NCBI GenBank assembly: GCA_964412115.1
Contig: CAYPMM010000014.1
Location: 1 to 22,008, forward strand
DNA length: 22,008 nucleotides
Reading direction: 5' to 3'
DNA from: HO2-45-28 sp964412115
GTDB lineage: Bacteria > Patescibacteriota > Minisyncoccia > HO2-45-28
The position numbers and the translations under genes are program-made. Of this stretch, positions 6,621-13,938 are shown one piece after another (within the stretch, counting starts at the first letter, position 1; every line of letters starts with the position of its first letter). The notes under the pieces are model-generated. The model was not told the origin of the DNA. It did not search any database and worked only from the letters and a program-made list of their open reading frames with translations.

Positions 6621-6641
6621 ATATAAAAAACATGATAAACT
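6614..6641 (+). promoter_or_regulatory. Promoter of the DUF1385-like gene
   Basis: TTGACA (6614-6619) is a perfect -35 and TAAACT (6636-6641), 16 nt on, is a fair -10. It shares five of six -35 bases with the murA promoter on the other strand. The leader would be about 38 nt. Confidence 0.5.
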
Positions 6642-6672
6642 AAATAAGACTTATTTGAAATAGAACCTACGC

Positions 6673-6679
6673 AGGGGAG
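6673..6679 (+). promoter_or_regulatory. Strong Shine-Dalgarno sequence
   Basis: AGGGGAG lies 6 nt before ATG 6686 and 9 nt before ATG 6689, so either can be the start. It contrasts with the SD-less housekeeping genes on both sides. Confidence 0.7.
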
Positions 6680-6685
6680 TCAAAT

Positions 6686-7513
6686 ATGATGCTTCCGGGA
6701 ATAGGATTTCTCGGCAGTAAAATAAAATTCCTTAGCGTTCATGGAGAAAGTTTTGATGCCGGATTTTATTTAAAACTGGTTATGCCCGACAAAACGCTGT
6801 TGTTAAAAACAAGCGGGCTGGATCAGGAAGAAATAGACAAAAGAAACCGCGAGAAAATAGGTTTTAAAATTTCGGATGTTTGTTTAATTGCCGCTATTCT
6901 TTTTGGAGTTTATGTCGGGACTGCTTTCAGCATTAAAACAGCCGTGTTTGGACCGCTGGCCCCTCTTGCCTTAACTTTATTTGCAATACCGGCGGTAATT
7001 GTTTTAGGTGTCAGCATACTGCGCGCCCTGAGCCTTACCTCCAATCTAAAAGAGTGGCATGCCTGCGAACACAAAAGTCTCGTGCTTTTAAAGTCGGGGC
7101 TTGAACCGACGGTTTCAAATTTAAACCGATGCCACGCGTCTCTCATATTTTGCGGATTCGCGGAAATCGCGGCGCAAGCCTCATTTTTGATGTCATCATG
7201 GACCCTCGTTATCACCGGTCTTGAGGTAGTCGCCTGGCCGCCCGCCGTAAAACTCATCTCGGCTTTTTATCTTCTTGATTTTTTTATTTGGATTATTTTT
7301 ATGAATCTTGCGCTGCCCGAAATACAAAACAATCCACATCCCCAAAAAAATCCTTTTTTCTGGCTCTTTTACATAGCGCTGTTGCCGACCATTTTGCCGG
7401 TGATTGTTTTGGAAAAAATGTTTGTCCTCAAAAAACCTTCGCAAGAGAGACTTGAAGAAACCGCGCGAGTTTTAAAAGAATTTGTTGAAAATAATGAAAT
7501 TTACGCTGAATAG
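6686..7513 (+). CDS. DUF1385-like multi-pass membrane protein
   Basis: The 275-residue protein has hydrophobic segments at about 63-80, 90-112, 152-172, 175-208 and 223-243, so it is an integral membrane protein. EWHACEHKSLVLLKSG (123-138), followed by LEPTVSNLNRC, closely parallels the DUF1385 signature (HGAEHK, then an ELTVEN-like stretch and a Cys). His and Cys residues in this block suggest a metal or cofactor site (inference). The family has no established function; in some bacteria it lies near prfA or rpmE. Here it is a single-gene unit with its own promoter, a good Shine-Dalgarno sequence and a terminator, divergent from the murA operon. The usual HPRCGTSF continuation is not seen, so it is a divergent member or only related. 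Confidence 0.7.
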   Translation: MMLPGIGFLGSKIKFLSVHGESFDAGFYLKLVMPDKTLLLKTSGLDQEEIDKRNREKIGFKISDVCLIAAILFGVYVGTAFSIKTAVFGPLAPLALTLFAIPAVIVLGVSILRALSLTSNLKEWHACEHKSLVLLKSGLEPTVSNLNRCHASLIFCGFAEIAAQASFLMSSWTLVITGLEVVAWPPAVKLISAFYLLDFFIWIIFMNLALPEIQNNPHPQKNPFFWLFYIALLPTILPVIVLEKMFVLKKPSQERLEETARVLKEFVENNEIYAE

Positions 7514-7521
7514 CAAATCAG

Positions 7522-7552
7522 ACCCCGGCTCAAATCCGGGGTTTTATCTTTT
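7522..7552 (+). terminator. Terminator after the DUF1385-like gene
   Basis: ACCCCGG (7522-7528) pairs with CCGGGGT (7536-7542) around a seven-base loop, followed by TTTTATCTTTTTT. It separates this gene from dnaE. Confidence 0.85.
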
Positions 7553-7564
7553 TTATTCTTTTTT

Positions 7565-7600
7565 AATGTTTTAAAATTGAGTAAAATGTTTTAGAATTGA
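7565..7600 (+). promoter_or_regulatory. dnaE promoter region with a tandem 16-bp repeat
   Basis: AATGTTTTAAAATTGA (7565-7580) and AATGTTTTAGAATTGA (7585-7600) differ at one base and are exactly 20 bp apart. Each holds a -10-like hexamer (TAAAAT, TAGAAT). The second, 7592-7597, ends 6 nt before the dnaE ATG, predicting a leaderless transcript. The -35 is poor. Confidence 0.55.
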
Positions 7601-7603
7601 ACA

Positions 7604-10600
7604 ATGAGTTTCGTTCATCTTCACACCCATTCCCATTATTCTCTTCTTGACGGCCTTTCCAAGGTCAAGGATATGGTCAAACTTGCCAAAGATTACGGCA
7701 TGCCCGCCCTTGCTTTAACCGACCACGGAGTAATGTACGGCGCGATTGAGTTTTACACTGCCTGCAAAAAAGCAGGCGTAAAGCCCATAATCGGCTGTGA
7801 GGTTTATGTCGCCGAACGCTCCAGAACGCAAAAAGAAGCGCATATTGACAACAAGCGCTATCACCTCACCTTGCTTGCCGAAAATAACGAGGGTTACCAC
7901 AACCTCATAAAACTCACGACAGCCGCGCATTTGGAAGGTTTTTACTACAAACCGCGGGTGGACAAGGAGCTTTTACGCAAATACTCCCGGGGCATAATCG
8001 CCCTTTCGGGATGTCCGGCAGGAGAACTGGGACGCGCGATTCAGGCAGACAGTATAAAAAAAGCGGAATCGGTGATATCGGAATATCGAGACATCTTCGG
8101 ACCCGAAAATTATTATCTGGAAATTATGCACCATCCTGATATGGAGTGGTCCGGCAAATGGAAAAAGGCGGTGGTTGAACTTTCCGAAAAATTTAAAATT
8201 CCGCTTGTCGCTACCCAAGATTCCCATTATCTTTATCCCGAAGACAAACAAGCGCACAAAACTCTCGTTGCCATATCAACAAATACCGAGATCGGAGAAA
8301 GCGCTATGTTTTCGGGAGACGGCGAATATCATTTCCTTTCAAAAGCGGAGGCCGAAGAGCGCTTTAAAGACATTCCGGAAGCGGTTAGAAATACGGCGCG
8401 TATTGCCGAAAGATGCGAAGTTGAACTGAGTCTGGGAAAATTCGTGTTTCCCAATTTTGAACCGGAGCCGGGCAAAACCGCAGATATTATGCTTGATGAA
8501 ATCACCAAAGAAGGACTTGCAAAACGCGGACTCAATAGCGACCAGACGGTTGAAAAGCGCAGAAGCTACGAACTTGAAGTAATAAAAAACAAAGGGTACG
8601 CGCCTTACTTTCTGGTGGTCGCGGATTTAATGCGTTTTGCCAGAGATTCAAAAATATACACCACGGTCCGCGGATCCACCGCCGGGTCGCTTGTCGCCTA
8701 TCTTGCCGGAATCACCAATATCAACCCTTTGGATTTTAATCTTCCTTTTGAAAGATTCTTAAATCCCTTCCGTCCGTCAGCGCCCGACATAGACATGGAT
8801 TTCGCGGATGACCGCAGACAGGAAGTCATTGAATATGCAAAAAACAAATATGGGGCCGATAAAGTGGCGCAAATCGGCACATTCGGCACAATGTTAGCTC
8901 GCGGCGCGGTCAGAGATGTCGCGCGCGCGCTTGGCAAACCATATGAAACGGGAGACCGCGTAGCTCAGCTTATCCCCATGGGCTCGCAGGGATTTCCGAT
9001 GACCATTGACCATGCCATGGAAATCGAGCCGAAACTGAAAAGTCTTTATGAAAATGACGGCGACGCCCGTCAAATTCTTGATACATCCAAGCGCCTTGAA
9101 GGAACCGTCCGCCACGTTTCGGTGCACGCGGCCGGCGTGGTTATCGCGCCAAAACCGCTCATTGAATACGTCCCATTGCAATACGACCCGAAAGGAACGG
9201 AAAACATCATCACCCAATACGACATGTACACCATAGGAGAAGACGGTGTCGGACTTACCAAACTTGATTTTCTCGGCATAAGAAATCTCGCGATTTTGGA
9301 AGACGCGGTGCGCCTGGTTAAGAAACACAGGGATATTGAGGTTGATATTGAGCAAATTCCTTTTGACGATACGCGCACTTTTGAAATGCTGGCGAGGGGC
9401 GAGACCGAGGGCACTTTTCAGCTAAACGGAGACGGGATGACGAATTATTTGGTGGAACTTAAGCCCTCCACAATACACGACATAAACGCCATGATCGCGC
9501 TTTACCGGCCAGGACCAATAAAAAACATTCCCGAATACATCGCCCGCAAACACGGCCGAAGCTCCGTCAAATACTTCCATCCAAAAGTTGAGAAATTTCT
9601 GGTAAACTCTTACGGAATTCTGGTCTATCAGGACGACTTGCTGATGACCGCGCTTGAGCTTGCCGGCTACAACTGGGAATCGGTTGATAAGTTCAGAAAA
9701 GCGGTCGGCAAAAAAATTCCGGAAGAAATGGCGCGCCAGCACGAAATTTTCGTGGAAGGATGCCAAAAGCACAGCGGGACAAGCAAACAGGAGGCGGAAG
9801 AGATCTGGAATCTTTTTGAGCCATTTCAGGGATACGGATTCAACAAGGCCCATGCCGCTTGTTACGGCAGAGTGGCTTACCAAACATCTTATATGAAAGC
9901 GAAATATCCCGCAGAATACATGTGCGCCGTGCTCACCGCCGAATCGGGTGATGCCGAAAAGGTGGCAAAAATCATTTCCGAGTGTAAAAGGATGGACATT
10001 CCGGTACTGGCGCCGGACATCAACACTTCTTTTAAAGACTTCACGGTGATTAAAGGCGCGAGCGGAGATCAAATTCGCTTCGGTCTGTTTACCATTAAAA
10101 ACGTGGGCGCAAATGTTGTCTCGGCAATAATTGAAGAAAGAAAAATCAACGGACCTTATTCCAGCTTAGCCGACTTACTGGAACGGGTGCCCTCAAAAGA
10201 TCTGAACAAAAAATCTCTTGAGTCGCTGATAAAATCAGGCGCTTTGGATTCGGCGGGAGAAAGAAACCAAATGATCGCGAACTTGGAATCAATTCTCGCT
10301 TATCATCGGGATTTGACGCGTACGCGGGCGCAAAACCAGTCTTCTCTTTTCGGGCTGATGAATGACCGCGCCAAACTTCCCCAATTAAAACTTATCGCCG
10401 CCAATCCCGCGACACAGGAAGAAAAACTGCGCTGGGAGAAGGAACTTTTGGGATTGTATGTTTCGGGGCATCCGCTTGAAAAATTAAAAGAAAAACTGGA
10501 AAAAGAAAAAATGAAAATAGAGCAGGTTAAGGCTCTGGTTGACGGCGCGCCGGCGATGATTGGGGCAATGGTGGAAAGCGTTCGCAGAATAAATACCAAA

Positions 10601-10789
10601 AACGGCGACCCGATGGCTTTTTTGAAACTTCTGGACTTTTCTGGCGCGATGGAAGCGGTTGTTTTCCCCCGCGTTCTTGCCGAATACGGCCCGCTTATCG
10701 CTGAAGAAGCGGGACTAAAAATAAAAGGCCGTATCAGCCACCGAAACGGCAGAACATCTCTCATTGCGAATGAAATAAAAATTTTATAA
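7604..10789 (+). CDS. dnaE: DNA polymerase III alpha subunit
   Basis: DnaE is the replicative polymerase. The 1061-residue protein has the DnaE order: an N-terminal PHP domain (about 1-230) with HLHTHSHYSLLDG, DHG, GCEVYV, MHHPD and DSHYL, so its metal ligands appear intact and PHP proofreading is plausible. The palm follows with VRGSTAGSLVAYLAGI (355-370) and the catalytic PDIDMDF (Asp397 and Asp399, equivalent to E. coli Asp401/Asp403); the third aspartate is in KLDFLG. Next come the helix-hairpin-helix and clamp-binding region after GFNKAHAACYG, and a C-terminal OB fold (about 970-1061). It is a little shorter than the E. coli protein (1160). No intein is seen. It seems to be transcribed alone from a start-proximal promoter without a Shine-Dalgarno sequence. 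Confidence 0.97.
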   Translation: MSFVHLHTHSHYSLLDGLSKVKDMVKLAKDYGMPALALTDHGVMYGAIEFYTACKKAGVKPIIGCEVYVAERSRTQKEAHIDNKRYHLTLLAENNEGYHNLIKLTTAAHLEGFYYKPRVDKELLRKYSRGIIALSGCPAGELGRAIQADSIKKAESVISEYRDIFGPENYYLEIMHHPDMEWSGKWKKAVVELSEKFKIPLVATQDSHYLYPEDKQAHKTLVAISTNTEIGESAMFSGDGEYHFLSKAEAEERFKDIPEAVRNTARIAERCEVELSLGKFVFPNFEPEPGKTADIMLDEITKEGLAKRGLNSDQTVEKRRSYELEVIKNKGYAPYFLVVADLMRFARDSKIYTTVRGSTAGSLVAYLAGITNINPLDFNLPFERFLNPFRPSAPDIDMDFADDRRQEVIEYAKNKYGADKVAQIGTFGTMLARGAVRDVARALGKPYETGDRVAQLIPMGSQGFPMTIDHAMEIEPKLKSLYENDGDARQILDTSKRLEGTVRHVSVHAAGVVIAPKPLIEYVPLQYDPKGTENIITQYDMYTIGEDGVGLTKLDFLGIRNLAILEDAVRLVKKHRDIEVDIEQIPFDDTRTFEMLARGETEGTFQLNGDGMTNYLVELKPSTIHDINAMIALYRPGPIKNIPEYIARKHGRSSVKYFHPKVEKFLVNSYGILVYQDDLLMTALELAGYNWESVDKFRKAVGKKIPEEMARQHEIFVEGCQKHSGTSKQEAEEIWNLFEPFQGYGFNKAHAACYGRVAYQTSYMKAKYPAEYMCAVLTAESGDAEKVAKIISECKRMDIPVLAPDINTSFKDFTVIKGASGDQIRFGLFTIKNVGANVVSAIIEERKINGPYSSLADLLERVPSKDLNKKSLESLIKSGALDSAGERNQMIANLESILAYHRDLTRTRAQNQSSLFGLMNDRAKLPQLKLIAANPATQEEKLRWEKELLGLYVSGHPLEKLKEKLEKEKMKIEQVKALVDGAPAMIGAMVESVRRINTKNGDPMAFLKLLDFSGAMEAVVFPRVLAEYGPLIAEEAGLKIKGRISHRNGRTSLIANEIKIL

Positions 10790-10817
10790 AAACCCGACCT
10801 TAATTTAGGTCGGGTTT
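10790..10817. terminator. Shared tail-to-tail terminator of dnaE and the 251-residue gene
   Basis: AAACCCGACCT (10790-10800) and AGGTCGGGTTT (10807-10817) form an 11-bp perfect stem with a six-base loop, starting right after the dnaE stop. The stop codon of the minus-strand gene (10802-10800) lies in the loop and arm. The T-run is better on the minus strand (GGGTTTTTAT) than on the plus strand. Confidence 0.8.
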
Positions 10818-11555
10818 AAAAATATTAGATGCCCCTTTCACCAAACAAGCCAATTCTTCAAAACTTGTTCCCAGCTCTTCGGGAGAAAAAACATAGATTG
10901 TTCCAATGGAATTCTTCTCCGGACTTAGCGCCGACATAATTTCTCTATAGAGATATTCGGGATCAAAAGGATAAACTCTTTTTCCTTGGGACATTTGCCG
11001 CAAATCATCAATCTTCTTAATAGTTCTTCGAAATTCAGACCTTCTCTCTATTCCGGTGAGCTCTTCTTTAGAAGTTCCGATATCCGCCAGCGAAAAACCC
11101 CCTTTTTCAAGAACTTTCTCAATAATAAACAAACCGAAATCAGCTATGTCATAACCGGCAACATCTTCTTCGCGCGCCCTATCGAGTTCTTTTTTAGCAA
11201 AAATAAGCAGCGATCCCCCGTTATGAAGTTTTTTAAGCTCTTCTCGTGTAGTACCGATATCCTTATGCGTCCATCCGATTTGAAACGCCGCGTTAATGGA
11301 ATCGATGTCTTGTTCCACATACTTAGGATCATTATTGCCTTCGCGCAAAGATTCGAGACGCTCCCTGGCTCTTTTCAGGACTCTTTTGCGGGAGTTATAT
11401 TTTTCTTTGCCAAGATAAAGTTCCGTATCCCCAAAAGCTCGAAAAGTAAGCCATTTAAAATAGACAGTCTTTGCAACGCAATATATAAATGGCATTGCAT
11501 AAACTATAAAAAATGCCGCCGCAAAAGCCATGAGAATATTGCCCCAATCAAGCAT
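10800..11555 (-). CDS. Membrane-anchored protein with three DIGTS-EEL repeats
   Basis: I start at ATG 11555 (MLDWGN), because GGAGGG lies 8 nt upstream; a longer in-frame start at 11588 would bypass it. The 251-residue protein has one N-terminal transmembrane segment (about 5-30) and a charged, helical remainder probably in the cytoplasm. Three copies of a 14-residue motif occur: GWTHKDIGTTREEL (94-107), GFSLADIGTSKEEL (153-166) and VFSPEELGTSFEEL (222-235), 59 and 69 residues apart, each after a helical Arg/Glu-rich stretch. I know of no characterised family for it; I recall similar motifs in unannotated Patescibacteria proteins. It has its own promoter and ends in a shared terminator. Function unknown; a scaffold or protein-binding role is a guess. 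Confidence 0.7.
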   Translation of the reverse strand: MLDWGNILMAFAAAFFIVYAMPFIYCVAKTVYFKWLTFRAFGDTELYLGKEKYNSRKRVLKRARERLESLREGNNDPKYVEQDIDSINAAFQIGWTHKDIGTTREELKKLHNGGSLLIFAKKELDRAREEDVAGYDIADFGLFIIEKVLEKGGFSLADIGTSKEELTGIERRSEFRRTIKKIDDLRQMSQGKRVYPFDPEYLYREIMSALSPEKNSIGTIYVFSPEELGTSFEELACLVKGASNIFKPDLN

Positions 11556-11563
11556 TAAAGAAA

Positions 11564-11569
11564 CCCTCC
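11564..11569 (-). promoter_or_regulatory. Shine-Dalgarno sequence deciding the start
   Basis: GGAGGG on the minus strand, 8 nt before ATG 11555, supports the 251-residue form over the 262-residue one. Confidence 0.7.
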
Positions 11570-11604
11570 GCAATGTTTGTTTTAACAAAGATTAAACCCA
11601 CTCA

Positions 11605-11633
11605 ATAATACATCTTAATTTTAATACTGTCAA
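11605..11633 (-). promoter_or_regulatory. Strong promoter of the repeat protein gene
   Basis: A perfect TTGACA (11633-11628) and TATTAT (11610-11605) are 17 nt apart on the minus strand. The start point near 11598 leaves a 40-45 nt leader containing the Shine-Dalgarno sequence. Confidence 0.8.
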
Positions 11634-11671
11634 CAAGTTGGTCCTTTGTTTTAAAAGTCCGACTTTTAGGT

Positions 11672-11677
11672 TAGAAT
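11672..11677 (+). promoter_or_regulatory. thrS -10 element, leaderless arrangement
   Basis: TAGAAT ends 7 nt before ATG 11685. The -35 at the expected distance is a weak TTTTAA (11649-11654), similar to the dnaE arrangement. No Shine-Dalgarno sequence could fit downstream of the expected start point. Confidence 0.55.
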
Positions 11678-11684
11678 TTAATTT

Positions 11685-13436
11685 ATGGATAAAAAGTATT
11701 CGGAATCAAATGTTGAAAGCATGCGTCATACCCTGGCGCATGTTCTGGCTGAAGCGGTTTTGAAGAAGTTTCCCAAAGCAAAACTCGGCATTGGACCGGT
11801 GATTGAGTCGGGTTTTTATTATGATTTCCAACTTCCCCGCCCTCTGTCGCCGGCCGATTTGACCGAAATTGAGTCGGAAATGCGCGCGATAATCAAGCGC
11901 GGTTTTAAAATTGTCGGTAAAAAAGTAACACCCGCTGAGGCCAAAAAACTTTTTGACAAACAGCCCTTCAAGCTGGAACTTATAAAAGACTTCGTAAAAG
12001 AAAAAAAACAATTGACGGTGTATTACACCGAGCCCGGCTCTTTTTATGATTTATGCAAAGGGGGGCATGTCAAGGATTCAGAAGAAATAAACCCGGACGC
12101 CTTCAAATTGAATAAAACTGCCGGGGCTTACTGGAAAGGCGACGAGAAAAACAAAATGCTGACTAGAATTTACGGCCTGGCGTTTGAAACCAAAAAAGAG
12201 CTGGACGCCCACCTGACTCTGCTCATCGAAGCCGAAAAACGCGACCACCGCAAGCTTGGCAAAGAACTTGACTTGTTTACCCAGTCCGATCTGGTCGGCG
12301 CGGGATTGCCTCTTTTCACTCCAAAAGGGGCGCTGATACGAGAAATTTTGGAGGATTACGTGGATAAACTCAATAAAAAACACGGGTATCAAAAAGTGTG
12401 GATTCCGCATATTACCAAGCCGGAACTCTATAAAGTTTCGGGGCATTGGGAAAAATTCAAAGACAGTCTTTTCCATGTCAAAGGAGGCGCGGATGAATTC
12501 GTGATTAAACCCATGAACTGCCCGCATCACACGCAAATTTACGCAAGCCGTCCGAGAAGCTACAAGGACTTGCCTATAAAATATTTTGAAACAACCACGG
12601 TTTATAGAAACGAGCAATCGGGAGAGTTGGGCGGTTTAACCCGCGTGCGCTCAATTACCCAAGACGACGGCCACGCGTTTTTGCGCGAAGATCAGATTGA
12701 AGCGGAAATAAACGCGCTGCTTGCAATGCAAAAAAATATTTTGGACGCGGTTGGATTTAACGACTACTGGATCCGCCTTTCTTTGCGCGATCCTAAAAAC
12801 AAAAAAGCTTACTTGGGAGATGACGGGGTCTGGGAAAAATCGCAAAGGATATTTGAGCAGGTTTTGACGAAAAAAGGCGTAAAATTCAAGCCAGCTGAGG
12901 GAGAAGCGGCTTTTTACGGTCCAAAAATGGATTTGCTGATAAAGGATTCTTTGGGCCGCGAATGGCAGGTTTCAACAATTCAGCTTGACTTCAACATGCC
13001 ACGTAGATTCGGACTTGAATACACGGACGAAAAAGGCGAAAAACAGACGCCGGTCATGATTCACCGCGCTTTTATGGGTTCAACCGAGAGATTCATGGGT
13101 ATTTTGATTGAACACTTTGCCGGCGCTTTTCCTTTATGGCTGGCGCCGGTTCAAGTCGCGCTTTTATCCATCAATGACAAGGTAAAGGAATACTGCCTGC
13201 GCATCATCCGTGAACTTCATAAAGAAAATCTGCGGGTATGGCTGGATGACCGCAATGAAACTTTAGGCAAAAAAATCCGCGAAGCGGAAATGCAAAAAAT
13301 CCCTTATATTTTGGTCATCGGCGAAAAAGAAGAAACGGCGGGAACGGTAAATATCAGAAAACGAGGAGAAAAGGAGCAAAAAACAATAAAGCTGGATGAA
13401 TTTGTCAAAGAAATCGCAAAAGAGACGGAAAATTAA
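11685..13436 (+). CDS. thrS: Threonyl-tRNA synthetase lacking the TGS domain
   Basis: ThrRS charges tRNA-Thr. The 583-residue protein begins directly in the editing domain: MRHTLAHVL (His15, His19) with DLCKGGHV (Cys124, His128) form the site that hydrolyses Ser-tRNA-Thr. The usual N-terminal TGS domain of about 60 residues is absent; no in-frame upstream extension is seen and the promoter abuts the ATG. The class II catalytic core holds MNCPHH (Cys279), QDDGH (His330) and MIHRAFMGSTERF (His460), the three zinc ligands that select threonine, plus motif 2 VYRNEQSGELGGLTRVRS. The C-terminal anticodon-binding domain covers about 485-583. It is a single-gene unit between two uncharacterised membrane protein genes on the other strand, apparently leaderless. 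Confidence 0.97.
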   Translation: MDKKYSESNVESMRHTLAHVLAEAVLKKFPKAKLGIGPVIESGFYYDFQLPRPLSPADLTEIESEMRAIIKRGFKIVGKKVTPAEAKKLFDKQPFKLELIKDFVKEKKQLTVYYTEPGSFYDLCKGGHVKDSEEINPDAFKLNKTAGAYWKGDEKNKMLTRIYGLAFETKKELDAHLTLLIEAEKRDHRKLGKELDLFTQSDLVGAGLPLFTPKGALIREILEDYVDKLNKKHGYQKVWIPHITKPELYKVSGHWEKFKDSLFHVKGGADEFVIKPMNCPHHTQIYASRPRSYKDLPIKYFETTTVYRNEQSGELGGLTRVRSITQDDGHAFLREDQIEAEINALLAMQKNILDAVGFNDYWIRLSLRDPKNKKAYLGDDGVWEKSQRIFEQVLTKKGVKFKPAEGEAAFYGPKMDLLIKDSLGREWQVSTIQLDFNMPRRFGLEYTDEKGEKQTPVMIHRAFMGSTERFMGILIEHFAGAFPLWLAPVQVALLSINDKVKEYCLRIIRELHKENLRVWLDDRNETLGKKIREAEMQKIPYILVIGEKEETAGTVNIRKRGEKEQKTIKLDEFVKEIAKETEN

Positions 13437-13461
13437 AAAATACCTCGTTCCGAGGTATTTT
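13437..13461. terminator. Shared tail-to-tail terminator of thrS and the membrane protein gene
   Basis: AAAATACCTCG (13437-13447) and CGAGGTATTTT (13451-13461) form an 11-bp perfect stem with a three-base loop right after the thrS stop. The minus-strand stop (13462-13460) overlaps the stem. T-rich tails occur on both strands. Confidence 0.8.
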
Positions 13462-13888
13462 AAATAAATCTGTGCCGTAAGCGGGACAAAACAATCGTAA
13501 GAACCCCAAATATAAATGCCACAGCCACCATACTGTATACAAGCATCAGCGACCCCATAAAAAGGGAGGCCACCAAAGCAAAAATTGAGGCCAGAAATAA
13601 GGAAACTCCTCCGCCGACAGCAAAACTCTCTAAAATCAAAAAGGTGTTTGTACTATCCGCTGATAAGCCGTGTTCCTTCGCTTTTTCCTCATATGTTTTT
13701 CGGAAAACATGTAGAAAAAAGAAAGCGACCGCAAACACGGGAATCGCGGCCAAGACATATATATTTGATTTACCCAGAACGTCAAAGCCCGCAAACAAAG
13801 AAAATACGGCATCCAGTGTAAGAATAGCGAAAAGCAAAACAAAGACGGCGCCGCATATGTGAGTTGCCTTTTCAATCTTGGTCCACAT
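13460..13888 (-). CDS. Small four-helix membrane protein, unknown family
   Basis: I start at ATG 13888 (MWTKIEKATH), because GGAG (13900-13897) lies 8 nt upstream; a longer frame to 13954 would overlap miaA. The 142-residue protein has four hydrophobic segments: about 10-34, 43-64, 83-110 and 115-136. Between the second and third lies a charged loop with KTYEEKAKEHGLSADSTNT. No signature motif or catalytic residue stands out, and I do not recognise the family. It is divergent from miaA with 50 nt between starts and converges on thrS, sharing its terminator. Like the other unknown membrane proteins here it has a strong Shine-Dalgarno sequence, unlike the neighbouring housekeeping genes. Confidence 0.65.
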   Translation of the reverse strand: MWTKIEKATHICGAVFVLLFAILTLDAVFSLFAGFDVLGKSNIYVLAAIPVFAVAFFFLHVFRKTYEEKAKEHGLSADSTNTFLILESFAVGGGVSLFLASIFALVASLFMGSLMLVYSMVAVAFIFGVLTIVLSRLRHRFI

Positions 13889-13923
13889 CAACCTCTCTCC
13901 TTTAAAAAGAACCGGACTTGGAA

Positions 13924-13929
13924 TAAAAT
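13924..13929 (+). promoter_or_regulatory. miaA -10 element, near-leaderless arrangement
   Basis: TAAAAT ends 9 nt before ATG 13939, so the expected transcript has only about 2-4 nt before the start codon. The -35 is weak (TTTAAA at 13901-13906, 17 nt away). Confidence 0.4.
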
Positions 13930-13938
13930 TAACATTAA

